64,000 bases of DNA, from contig NZ_AYXG01000184.1 of assembly GCF_000564855.1 (NCBI RefSeq), positions 49,819 to 113,818 on the forward strand. The letters are read 5' to 3'. The notes beneath the pieces are model-generated. The model had not been told where the DNA came from. It did not search any database and was given only the letters and a program-made list of their open reading frames with translations. A program made the translations under genes and the position numbers. Within the stretch, counting starts at the first letter, position 1. Every line of letters starts with the position of its first letter. Source of the stretch: Actinokineospora spheciospongiae (GTDB lineage Bacteria > Actinomycetota > Actinomycetes > Mycobacteriales > Pseudonocardiaceae). Of the stretch, positions 17,561 through 27,200 are shown piece by piece.

Positions 17561-18598
17561 TCACGGGACGATGACGACCTTGCCCGCGGTGGTGCGCGAC
17601 TCGGCGAGGGCCAGTGCCGCGTGGGCTTCGGCCAGGGGGAACTCCGCGGCGACCTGCGCGGTGAGCACGCCGTCGGCCAGCAGGCCCAGCACCCGGGTGA
17701 GGTCTTCGGCCAGCCGGGCGCGGAAGGCCTCCGGGCGGCGCTTGCCCGCCCAGAAGTTGTAGAAGTGCGCGCTCCTGCCGTTGGGCAGGAGGTTCCACGC
17801 CGCCAGCCGGGCGATCGACTTCAGCACCGGGAGCCGCGAGTTGCCGTCCTCGTCCTTCGTGGCCGCGGTGCCGTAGGACACCAGCGTGCCGCCCCGGCGC
17901 ACCAGCCGCCACGACTCGGCCAGCCCGGCGCCGCCGATGTGGTCGAAGACCGCGTGCACGCCGTCCGGCGCGAGGTCGCGGATCTTGCCGTACAGGTCCG
18001 GGTCGCGGTAGTCGACCGGGGTCGCACCGAGCGCGCGCACCAGTTCGTGGTGCCGCGGCGACGCGGTGCCGATGACCTCGATCCCGGCGTGCCGGGCCAG
18101 TTGCACCAGGGTGGAGCCGACGCCGCCGTTGGCGCCGAGCACGACGACCGTCGCACCCGCGGGCACCGCGGCGGTGCGGTGCAGCATCTGCCAGGCCGTG
18201 ACCCCGTTGACCACCACGGTCTCCGCCTCGGCCGAAGCGACCCCGTCCGGCACGGCCACCAGGTCCGCCGCGTCGAGCAGCAGCGAGCTGGCCCAGGCGC
18301 CGACCTTGGTGACCGCGGCGTACCGGCGACCGACCATCGCGGCGTCCACCCCCGGACCGACGGCGGTCACCGCGCCGACCACGTCGTACCCGGGCACGAA
18401 CGGGAACGCGGGCTGGTCGTAGTACTTGCCGCGCCGCATCTGCTGCTCGGCGAAGCTCACCCCGGTCGCCTCCATCCGCAGGACGACCTGGCCCGCGGCG
18501 GGCGCGGGGAGGTCGCGGGCGGTGACCCGCAGGCCGTCGGGCTCGACCAGGCCGGGCAGCACGACCTCGGTGGCGTGGGTGGTGGTGAGGCTGTTCAT
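17561..18598 (-). CDS. Zinc-type MDR oxidoreductase, quinone-reductase-like
   Basis: 345-aa medium-chain dehydrogenase/reductase. It has the GroES-like N-terminal domain (ATGVSFAEQQMRRGKYYDQP, PGYDVVGAVTAVG) and a Rossmann domain with the NADPH motif V-L-G-A-N-G-G-V-G-S (~153-162). There is no four-cysteine structural zinc lobe and no clear catalytic zinc Cys/His pair, so it groups with NADPH:quinone oxidoreductases/enoyl reductases. The divergent TetR gene 109 bp away and palindromes in between suggest local control and a detoxification role (inference). Confidence 0.85.
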   Translation of the reverse strand: MNSLTTTHATEVVLPGLVEPDGLRVTARDLPAPAAGQVVLRMEATGVSFAEQQMRRGKYYDQPAFPFVPGYDVVGAVTAVGPGVDAAMVGRRYAAVTKVGAWASSLLLDAADLVAVPDGVASAEAETVVVNGVTAWQMLHRTAAVPAGATVVVLGANGGVGSTLVQLARHAGIEVIGTASPRHHELVRALGATPVDYRDPDLYGKIRDLAPDGVHAVFDHIGGAGLAESWRLVRRGGTLVSYGTAATKDEDGNSRLPVLKSIARLAAWNLLPNGRSAHFYNFWAGKRRPEAFRARLAEDLTRVLGLLADGVLTAQVAAEFPLAEAHAALALAESRTTAGKVVIVP

Positions 18599-18627
18599 GG
18601 GGGTTCTCCGTTGCGGCTCGTTGAGGT

Positions 18628-18639
18628 TTACGAGCGTAA
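18628..18639. promoter_or_regulatory. 12-bp palindrome upstream of the MDR gene
   Basis: TTACGAGCGTAA is a perfect palindrome except for the central A-G pair, 30-41 bp upstream of the oxidoreductase start. TTACG recurs in the same interval near 18673. It is a candidate half of a TetR operator pair together with 18692-18707. Confidence 0.45.
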
Positions 18640-18691
18640 GGCTACGACTGTAAGCGAACGGCGCGCAAGGAGTTACGCCCATAAGTTTTCA

Positions 18692-18707
18692 GGTGTAAGC
18701 TGACACC
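18692..18707. promoter_or_regulatory. 16-bp palindrome touching the TetR start codon
   Basis: GGTGTAAGCTGACACC has one mismatched pair and ends directly at the ATG of the TetR gene (18708). A repressor bound here would block transcription start or elongation. The lack of any ribosome site between it and the ATG suggests a leaderless mRNA. Confidence 0.55.
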
Positions 18708-19349
18708 ATGACAAGCACGCCGAACGCGGCTCCTCCCCGCACCCGCAACCGCCGGGGCGAGGGCTCGCGCCTGCGCGACGAGATCGTGGCCGCGGCGGTG
18801 GAACTGCTCGACGAGACCGGCGACGAGAGCGCCATCACCCTGCGGTCGGTGGCCCGCCGGGTGGGGATCGCGGCGCCCTCGATCTACCGCCACTTCCCCG
18901 ACCAGCCGACCATCATGTTGGCCGTGGTGCAGCAGGCCTTCGCCGAACTGGAGGCGACGCTGCGCACCGCGCTGGACGCCGCGACCGGCGGCGACCGGCG
19001 GCGCCTCCTCGCCGTCTGCCACGGCTACCTGGACTTCGCCCACGAGCACCCCGAGCGCTACCGGACCATGTTCGGCGGGCTGTGGATGCCGGCGCTGGAG
19101 GAGACCGCCGTGACGCCCGCCGACCTCGCCGCACTGGGCGACGGGTGCCTGGGGTTGCTCCGCGAGGCCCTGGACGACTGCGTCGCCGCGGGGAACGCCA
19201 CCAGCACCGACCCGGCGGCCGACACCATCGCGCTGTGGCTGGGCCTGCACGGCTTGGCCCACCAGCGGGCCGTGACCGTCGCCTTCCCCTGGCCACCGGA
19301 CATCGCCGACCGCGTCATCACCGCCCTGGCACACCTGGAACCCGCCTGA
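18708..19349 (+). CDS. TetR-family repressor
   Basis: 213-aa regulator. The HTH lies at ~22-68 (LRDEIVAAAVELLDETGDES, then RRVGIAAPSIYRHFPDQPTI), and the C-terminal domain (~90-210) fits the TetR_C_11/13-like group (YLDFAHEHPERYRTMFGGLW). It is divergent from the MDR oxidoreductase; the two palindromes between them make autoregulation and control of the oxidoreductase likely. The inducer is unknown. Confidence 0.88.
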   Translation: MTSTPNAAPPRTRNRRGEGSRLRDEIVAAAVELLDETGDESAITLRSVARRVGIAAPSIYRHFPDQPTIMLAVVQQAFAELEATLRTALDAATGGDRRRLLAVCHGYLDFAHEHPERYRTMFGGLWMPALEETAVTPADLAALGDGCLGLLREALDDCVAAGNATSTDPAADTIALWLGLHGLAHQRAVTVAFPWPPDIADRVITALAHLEPA

Positions 19350-19509
19350 CGGGACACCCGACTGGCGAAAATGCGACAAGCGGGTGCCGTCGCCGCGAGC
19401 CCGTGTGGTGAAAGTGGACACGCTGGGCGAACCGGTGCGGGTGACCGCCGAGCGGGCGACCAGCCCGGATGAGCACAGCCCACCGTCCTGTTGTGACGCA
19501 CCGTGTCGG

Positions 19510-19526
19510 GTGGGCGAATCGCCCAC
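19510..19526. promoter_or_regulatory. Inverted repeat upstream of the giant-gene operon
   Basis: GTGGGCG-AAT-CGCCCAC, seven-base arms with a three-base centre, about 120 bp before the TTG start of the first giant gene. It is the only clear dyad in the 294-bp interval after the TetR gene. It does not match the actinobacterial LexA box (GAAC-N4-GTTC). Confidence 0.4.
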
Positions 19527-19643
19527 GGACTCCGGGGCGTTCGCGGGTGAAACCATCGGGGGGTGCGGGCGTAACGGTGTCGGGCGATCATCCGACCTCC
19601 AGCCGGAATAGTCGAGAAAGACGGACCGGCTGGGAGACCCTCG

Positions 19644-22600
19644 TTGCCCGCACTGCCCACTTCGGACATCACCGCCCTTCCGCTCGTGCTCGCCGGTCCG
19701 ATCGTGCGGCGGGTCGAGGCCACCGGCGCGACGGTGTGGATCGCGCTCAAGGCGGCGCGGTCGGTCGCGCTCGACGTCTACCCCGAGACCGGGGACACCG
19801 CGACGTCCCGGATCGCCACCGCCACCGCCCCGACCGCGCGGATCGGCGCGAACCTGCACGTGGTCGCGGTCAAGGTGACCGGGGCGTTCGAGGCCGGGAA
19901 GATCTTCCGCTACCAACTGCGCTTCGGTGACCACGCGGCGGCGGAGGTCCCGGCCGACGCGCCGAACCTGTTCACCGACAACGTCGTGGCGGCCACCGGC
20001 GCCGAGGCGCGCAGGCGGTTGGTCTACACCTCCGGCCCGGCGCTGCCCAGCTTCATGACCCCACCCGCCGAGGTGGCCGGACTGCGCCTGTTCCACACGG
20101 GCTGCCGCAAGCCGCACGGCGACGGGCAGGACGCCATGGTCCTGCTCGACGACGTCCTCGCCGCCGACGCGGGCCGGGCCGAGCGGCGGCCCCAGCAGCT
20201 ATTCCTGACCGGCGACCAGATCTACGCCGACGACGTCGCCGACGTCGTGCTGCACCTGTGCGACCAGCAGGGCCGCGCGCTGTTCGGGCGGACCGAGGCG
20301 CTGCCCGGCGTCACCGACGGGGAGCTGGCGGTCGGGGCCCGGCAGGACACCGCGCGGCAGAAGGCCGGGGCGTCCGCGCGCTCGTGCCCGAACCACCTGC
20401 TGCGCGCCTCGGAGTTCGCGGTGGCGCACCTGCTGGCCTGGTCGGAGGTGCTGTGGCCCGCGGGCGACCTGGCCACCCTGCTCGCCGACGTCCACCCCGC
20501 GCTGGCCAGCGCCCTGGCCGTGCGGCCGGGCGAACGCCCGAGCACGCCCACCACCGGCCACCGCGACTGGGGTGCGGTCGACGCGGCGGGCAAGGAGTTC
20601 ACCGACACCGCCGAGAAGCTCGGCGCGTTCCGCGACGGGCTGATCGGCGTGCGCCGGGCGCTGGCCAACACCGCCACCTACATGGTCCTCGACGACCACG
20701 AGGTCTCCGACGACTGGTTCGCATCCCAGCAGTTGCTCACCGGGATGATCGGCGCGCCGCTGGGCAGGCGGCTGCTGTCGAACGCGCTGTCGGCGTTCGC
20801 CGTCTTCCAGGCCTGGGGCAACACCCCCGACGAGTTCGCGGCCGACCGGCCGGGCGGCAGGTTGCTGGCCGCGCTCGCCGCGCCCGACCCGACCGCGGCG
20901 CAGCCCGCGGCCGAGATCGCCCGCCGCGTCGGCGTGCCCACCGGGCTCGTGGCGGGCACGGTCGACCGGGAGGACGGCGAACTGCCCTGGCACTACCGGA
21001 TCGAGTGGGCCGCCCACCAGGCCGTCGTCCTCGACACCCGCACGCGCCGGTTCTACCCGTGGGGCGGCAAGGACCCCGGCCTGCTGTTCCACGGGGACTC
21101 ACCGATGCAGGCGATGGTCGACGTCGCCGCCGACACCGGCCTGGACAAGGTGACGCTGGTCGTGTCCTCGGCCCCGGTGGTCGGGCACCCCTTCCTGGCG
21201 GGGTTCGCCCGCCCGGAGGTGCGCGGCATCCGCGCCGACGCCGCCGACCTCGCCGACGACTCCGACGGCTGGGGGCAGACCGGCCTGGCGTTCGAGGCGC
21301 TGATCGCCCGGCTGCTGACCAGGCCCGACGCCGCCGGGACCCCGGCCGCGCGCAGGCGCCGCGTCGTCGTGCTCTCCGGTGACGTCGGCTACGGCTACGC
21401 CGCGCGGATGGGCTACGAGGGCACGGCGGCGTTCCTGCGGCCGGGCACCGGGGCCGTGCGCGGTGTCGTCGCCCAGCTCACCGCGGGCTCGGCCAAGGGC
21501 GAGACGCCGAACTCGCTGTTCCTGCACCAGAACGGGACCGTGGTGCGCTCGAAGGTCGTCCCGTCGGTCGAGCGGGTCGGGTGGGCCAACGACGAGCTGG
21601 TCCCGATCACCGCGGGCGAGATGCCCGACCCGGCGAACCCCGGCCGGTTCCTGCCGTGGCGGGTCGGCGGCTTCCCCGCCGTCGCGGAGACCACCCCGGC
21701 GCACGTGCTGTCGAAGACCCCGGAGTGGCGCTACCGCGTCGACTTCTACCGCCACGAGGACCCCAACCGCCTCGTGCCGCGCGAGGGCAACCCGCCCAAC
21801 GTGATCACCTACCCGGAGGAACCGGTCCCCCGCGCCGACGCCCTCAAGTGGTACGTGCGCGTCGCGCAGAAGCACGCCGCCTACAAGGACACCTACGGCG
21901 ACGGCAAGCAGCTCGTGGGCCGCAACAACATCGGCGAGATCGGCTTCGCCTGGGAGGACGGCGACGCCAAGTCCGTCGTGCAGACCCTGTGGTGGCGGCT
22001 GGAGAAGACCCCGGAGGACAAGCCCAACCGCGGCGCGCCGCTGACCCGCCTCGCCGTCCCGCTGGACGTCGGCCAGGCCTCGAACTACCCGCCGGAGAAC
22101 CTGCCACCGCTCTACGGCGACACGCTCCTGGAGGAGGGCGCCCAGGACACCGCCGGGTCCGCGCACGTCCTGGCGCTGCAAGAGGACCTGCGGGAACTGG
22201 GCTTCCTCATGCACGACTGCACCGGCAGGTTCGACCGGTTCACCCGCTGGGCCGTCCGCGACTTCCAGACCTACGCCAAGCGCGGCCGGGTCGCCCGGAT
22301 CGGCAGCGCCTTCACCCGGCTGGCCGCCGACGTCACCGCGGCCGCCACCGAGCTGACCGTCGAGTCCACCTCGGGCTTCCCCGCCGCCCCGTTCCGGGTC
22401 CGCCTCGGTTTCGAGAACGTCGAGGTCACCGCAGTCACCGGTACGAAGTGGACGGTCGGACGCGGCAAGGACGGCACCGGCGCGGCCAGGGCGGGCGCGG
22501 CGGACGGCGTGACGCTGCTGCCCCACGACACCTCCGCCGACGCCGCCCACCAGTGGTACGGCTGGGCGTCCGCGCTGGAATCCGTCGACGTGCCACCGCG

Positions 22601-24218
22601 GCAGCGCTACACCGGGACCGTCAGCGGCGACGTCGACGGCCCGACGCGCAAGGCGCTGTCGCGGTGGAAGGAGTACCGCTGGCGGTGCCCGGTCGTGGTG
22701 GAGATGTGGACCCCGCGCGACAGCGCCGACGCCAAGCTCGTCGCGCTCGACGCGTTCGCCCAGACCCCGCTGCGGGCGGCCCGCCCGGCGCGGCTGGCCG
22801 ACAACATGTGGTACTGGTTCGAGGGCAAGTGGGGCTACGGCCGCACCGTGTTCTCCCGCGACTTCAGCGACAAGTGGCCCCGCCCGGCGGCACACCCCGT
22901 CGACACCACAGCCCGCGAGCGGCGCACCAAACTGGGGTACGTCAACGAGTTCACCATCGCCACCGGCGGCCCCTACCACGGTGGCGCGGGTGATCCGCAG
23001 TACGGCCACAGCTGGGCCGAGGCGGAGATGACCTCGGAGTCGGTGCTCGGGCAGCCGCTGACCGCGCTCGCGGGCGCCACGCTGTCGACGTTCAAGGTCG
23101 TGCGCGCGGTCGCCGAGGTGGAGATGCTCGGCTACTTCGACGCGCTCAACACCTACGACCACGCGTTCGCCTCGTGGGGCCTGTGCCACTGGACGATGGG
23201 CAAGCGCGACGAGGACGCGAACCCCCGGGAGATGTGGGGCGCCGACCCCGGCGAGTTCTGGGCGTTCGTCGCCTACCTGAAGACCAACTACCGCGCCTCG
23301 TTCGACCGCGTCTTCGGCGAGGCGGGCATCGAGGCCGACCGGGCCTGGACCGACGACGGCAAGCAGGGTGTGGACGGCGCCATCCCGTGGACCTGGCGGG
23401 AGCGCAAGTACGTCGCCGAGGGGATGCGCTCGATCCGCGACGGGTCGATGGTCGCGCTCACCGGGGTCGCCAAACCGGGGTTCACCGAGTACGGCGAGTA
23501 CGGCGAGCTGGAGTACTTCCGCTCCTGGCACTGGTACCACCGCCTCGCGATGGCCACGCGCACCGACGCCGAGCTGCGGCGGGCGATGTACGACGTGGCC
23601 AGGATGCGCGTGCGCGACGTGCTGTCCACGACGTGGAACAAGCGGACGGGGACGACGGCGGTCAACAACCCCGCGCCGATGCCCGCGGGGACCACCATCG
23701 GCCAGGTCTTCGCCTCCGAGCACATGGCCGGGCTGCTGCACCGGCTGCACGTGTTCTCCCCCGGCGCGGTCGTCCGCAACGTCAACGGCGCCACGCACGC
23801 GTCGAACACCCTGCAGAACATCGTCGTGGCGGCCAGGGCGGCCACCGCGGGGGTGTTGCAGTGGGGCACCCCGGCCGTCCCGCCGTCCCCGGGGAACCCC
23901 GGCTCCCCCGCGGTCCCGTTCGTCCCGTCCACCTGGGGCCCCGACCACGAAGAGGCGCTCATCGCCGCGTTCATGGCCCACTACGCCTGCCCCGGCCACG
24001 GCACGGCGGGCCACAACACCGGCCCGGACCCGAACCACTCGTTGCAGCCGGTGCACAACTGGCCGCAGTGGGGGGCGAACCCGCGCCACTACACGCTTCC
24101 CGTCGCCACCCTGCCCGCCGCCGAGCAGACCCTGCGCCGGGACCGCGACTTCGCCGTCGACGTGGCCGGGCTGCCGCTGCCCCCCGCCCCGACCCCGCTC
24201 GTGGAGGACCACCGATGA
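19644..24218 (+). CDS. PhoD-like metallophosphoesterase fused to peptidoglycan-binding repeats
   Basis: 1524-aa first protein of a five-gene operon, started by TTG 19644 (GGGAGA upstream). Residues ~10-130 form a beta domain as in PhoD-type phosphatases; ~145-640 carry the phosphoesterase motifs HTGCRKPHG, TGDQIYADD (D191) and MVLDDHEVSDDW (D350-D351-H352). The last metal motif, usually GDVH, reads GDVGYG here (G582). Residues ~841-880 match a PG_binding_1 repeat (LALQEDLRELGF, RWAVRDFQTYAKRG); ~886-960 is an inserted beta domain of a phage-structural look (TVESTSGFPAAPF, WTVGRGKDGTGAA); ~985-1020 looks like a second repeat ending RWRCPV. The rest (~1050-1524) resembles stand-alone 'peptidoglycan-binding' proteins of unknown role. 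No signal peptide or TM segment. Function unknown; the stop overlaps the next start. Confidence 0.8.
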   Translation: MPALPTSDITALPLVLAGPIVRRVEATGATVWIALKAARSVALDVYPETGDTATSRIATATAPTARIGANLHVVAVKVTGAFEAGKIFRYQLRFGDHAAAEVPADAPNLFTDNVVAATGAEARRRLVYTSGPALPSFMTPPAEVAGLRLFHTGCRKPHGDGQDAMVLLDDVLAADAGRAERRPQQLFLTGDQIYADDVADVVLHLCDQQGRALFGRTEALPGVTDGELAVGARQDTARQKAGASARSCPNHLLRASEFAVAHLLAWSEVLWPAGDLATLLADVHPALASALAVRPGERPSTPTTGHRDWGAVDAAGKEFTDTAEKLGAFRDGLIGVRRALANTATYMVLDDHEVSDDWFASQQLLTGMIGAPLGRRLLSNALSAFAVFQAWGNTPDEFAADRPGGRLLAALAAPDPTAAQPAAEIARRVGVPTGLVAGTVDREDGELPWHYRIEWAAHQAVVLDTRTRRFYPWGGKDPGLLFHGDSPMQAMVDVAADTGLDKVTLVVSSAPVVGHPFLAGFARPEVRGIRADAADLADDSDGWGQTGLAFEALIARLLTRPDAAGTPAARRRRVVVLSGDVGYGYAARMGYEGTAAFLRPGTGAVRGVVAQLTAGSAKGETPNSLFLHQNGTVVRSKVVPSVERVGWANDELVPITAGEMPDPANPGRFLPWRVGGFPAVAETTPAHVLSKTPEWRYRVDFYRHEDPNRLVPREGNPPNVITYPEEPVPRADALKWYVRVAQKHAAYKDTYGDGKQLVGRNNIGEIGFAWEDGDAKSVVQTLWWRLEKTPEDKPNRGAPLTRLAVPLDVGQASNYPPENLPPLYGDTLLEEGAQDTAGSAHVLALQEDLRELGFLMHDCTGRFDRFTRWAVRDFQTYAKRGRVARIGSAFTRLAADVTAAATELTVESTSGFPAAPFRVRLGFENVEVTAVTGTKWTVGRGKDGTGAARAGAADGVTLLPHDTSADAAHQWYGWASALESVDVPPRQRYTGTVSGDVDGPTRKALSRWKEYRWRCPVVVEMWTPRDSADAKLVALDAFAQTPLRAARPARLADNMWYWFEGKWGYGRTVFSRDFSDKWPRPAAHPVDTTARERRTKLGYVNEFTIATGGPYHGGAGDPQYGHSWAEAEMTSESVLGQPLTALAGATLSTFKVVRAVAEVEMLGYFDALNTYDHAFASWGLCHWTMGKRDEDANPREMWGADPGEFWAFVAYLKTNYRASFDRVFGEAGIEADRAWTDDGKQGVDGAIPWTWRERKYVAEGMRSIRDGSMVALTGVAKPGFTEYGEYGELEYFRSWHWYHRLAMATRTDAELRRAMYDVARMRVRDVLSTTWNKRTGTTAVNNPAPMPAGTTIGQVFASEHMAGLLHRLHVFSPGAVVRNVNGATHASNTLQNIVVAARAATAGVLQWGTPAVPPSPGNPGSPAVPFVPSTWGPDHEEALIAAFMAHYACPGHGTAGHNTGPDPNHSLQPVHNWPQWGANPRHYTLPVATLPAAEQTLRRDRDFAVDVAGLPLPPAPTPLVEDHR

Positions 24219-27200
24219 GCACCCCCGTGCCACGCAACGCCCAGCAGCAGCTCGTCCGCGAGGTCGAGCTGGTCCTGGAGCCGCTGCTGCTCGCCGCGGG
24301 CGGGCAGTGGCACCTCGACGCCCTCCTGGAGGCGCTGGGGTGGGACCTGTCGGCGCTGCCGGGCGGCGCCGACCTCACCGGTTGGCTCAAGGACGTCACC
24401 ACGGCGGCGCAGGGCATCACCGACCTGGTCGAGGACCCGCCGCAGTCCCTGGAGGACCTGGTTCGGGTGCTCCAGACCGCCGCGGCGGCGTTCCAGGCCG
24501 TGCGGTCGATCCCGGCGGGGATCAAGGCGGTCGACCCGCAGGCGGTCGTGCGCGACCTGGTCGACCACCTCGTGGTCTCCTACCTGGTCAAGCACCACCA
24601 GACGCTCTACCACTGCCTGGTGCTGCTGGGCGTGGTCGTGCCCGCCGCGGACGCCCCCGCCCAGCAGGCCACCTCCGTCGACGGCGTGCCGGTGCGGCTG
24701 CCCCGCTCCCGCTCGGCGGTGCGGCCGGAGAAGCTGCTCGCGCTGGTCACCGACCCGGTCGGCACGCTCACCGCCGAGTACGGCGGGCTGAGCCTGGCCA
24801 CCGAGGCGAGCGCGGAGGCGGTCGCGGCCAAGCTGCTGCCCCGCCTCGGGGAGCTGCTGCGCTCGCTCGGCGTGGAATCGCTGGTCGGCCTCGGCGACCC
24901 GGACGGCAGCGGTCTGGCGGGCGACGGCATCGCCATCGGCAACCGGATGCTGACGCTGTCCAAAGAGGTCGGTGACGACCGGGTGAGCGCCGTGCTCGGG
25001 CTCACCGCGGCGATCGCGTCCGGGGAGACCGGCGGCCTCGGCGTCGTCCTCGTGCCCAGCGGCGCGGTCGCCGTCGAACAGGTCTTCGGCGGCTGGAGCC
25101 TGCACGCGGACCTGTCCGCCGCGGGGCCCGGCGTCGCCATCGGCCCGCAGGGCGTCACCGTGTCCGGGGGTGCCCCGCCGCACATCGGCCTCACGGTGGA
25201 GTTGCGCCGCGCCGACGGCGCCCCGCCGCTGGCCCTGGGCAGCGCCACCGGCACCCGCCTGGAGATCGGCGACCCGCGCGTGTGGGTCGCCGCGGAGCTG
25301 GACCCGCCCGCCGACCAGCCGCTCGACCCGGCTGCCCAAGCCGACGTCGAGGTCGGCGTGGTGGCCCGCAAGGCCGCCGTCGTCATCGCCGGGGGCGACG
25401 GCGACGGGTTCCTCGGCAGCGTCCTGCCCGCCGACGGGCTGCGCGCCGAGTTCGAACTGGGCCTGGTGTGGTCCCGCCGCGGCGGGCTGCGCTTCTCCGG
25501 CTCGGCGGGCCTGGAGGCCGCGCTTCCGGTGCACGTCCGCCTCGGCCCGCTGGAGGTCCGCGACATCACCGTGGCCCTCGTCGCGGGCACCGACGGCCTG
25601 CGCGCCACCGCGACCGGCACCGCCCGCGTCGAACTCGGCCCGGTCAAGGCCACCGTGGAGAAGATGGGCATCGCGGGCACGCTGGCCCCCGCCCCCGGCC
25701 GCGACGGCAACCTCGGCCCGATCGCGGCGGGTGCGGCGTTCGAGCCGCCCAAGGGCATCGCCATCGAGGTCAACGCCGGTCCCGTCACCGGCGGCGGCTA
25801 CCTGTTCGCCGACCACACCAAGGGCGAGTACGCGGGCGCGGTGGCGCTCAAGCTGCAAGCCCTCGCGCTGCGCGCCGTGGGCATCCTGACCACCAGGATG
25901 CCCGACGGGTCCGACGGGTTCTCCCTGCTGCTCATCGTCTCCGCCGAGTTCACTCCCATCCAGCTCGGCTTCGGGTTCACCCTCAACGGGGTCGGCGGCC
26001 TCATCGGCGTCAACCGGCGCGTGGACACCGACGCGCTGCGCGCCGGGCTCACCAGCGGGGCGCTGGACTCGATCCTGTTCCCGAAGGACCCGCTGGGCAA
26101 GGCCGGGGAGCTGGTCGCGAGCCTCGGCGCGGTGTTCCCGGTCGCCAAGGGCAGGCACGTCGTCGGGCCCATGGTCAAGATCGGCTGGGGCACGCCGACG
26201 CTGGTCACCCTGGACGTCGCGCTGCTGCTGGAACTGCCGACCCCGCTGCGGCTGGCGATCCTCGGCAAGCTGCACATGGCGCTGCCCAGCGAGGACAAGG
26301 CGCTCGTCGTCATCAACGTGGACCTGCTCGGCGTGGTCGACTTCGAGCAGGGCACGGCCGCGGTCGACGCCCGACTGCGCGACTCGCGCATCGCCGCGTT
26401 CCCCATCTCCGGCGGGCTGGCCATGCGCGCCAACTGGCTGGGCAAGCCCGCCTTCGCGCTGTCGGTCGGCGGTTTCCACCCCCGCTTCACCCCGCCGCCG
26501 GGGTTCCCGAAGGTCGACCGCGTGCAGATCGCGCTGCTCAGCGGGGACAACCCGCGGCTGCGCATGGAGTCCTACCTCGCCCTGACCTCCAACACCGCCC
26601 AGATCGGCGCCCGGGTCGACCTCTACGCCGCCGCCCTGGGTTTCAGCGTGGCCGGGATGCTGTCCTTCGACGCGCTGTTGCAGTTCGAGCCGTTCCGGTT
26701 CGAAGTGGACATCGCCGGGTCGCTGTCGCTGAAGAAGGGCAGCAAGCAGCTCCTGCTGGTCCGCGTCGAGCTGGGCCTGTCCGGGCCGAACCGCTGGCAC
26801 GCCCGGGGTCTGGCCCGCGCCGAGATCCTGTTCTTCGACGTGGAGATCTCCTTCGACCGCTGGTTCGGCAAGGCGCTGCCCGGCGCGGAGCAGCCCGCGG
26901 CGGTCGCGCTGCTGGAGCGGGTCGAACAGGCGCTGGCCGACCCCGGAAGCTGGAGCGCCCAGCTCCCGCACAACGGCCGCCCGGCGGTCACCGTGCGCAA
27001 GGTCCCGGCCGCGCAGGGCACGCTGCTGGCCCACCCCACGGGCACGCTGGCGGTCACCCAGCGGGTGGCGCCGCTCGGGGTCACGCTGGAGAACTACGGC
27101 CGGGCGCCGATCGCCGGGGCCAAGCGCTTCGACCTCACCTCGATCACCGTGCGCGGCAAGGCGGGCGGGACCGGCACCGCGCTGTCCACGGAGGAGGTGC

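Noticed and set aside
21099..24233. Long reverse-strand open frames opposite the giant genes
   Set aside because: They are Arg/Gly/Val-rich mirror frames produced by high third-position GC; the + strand proteins have recognisable domains.
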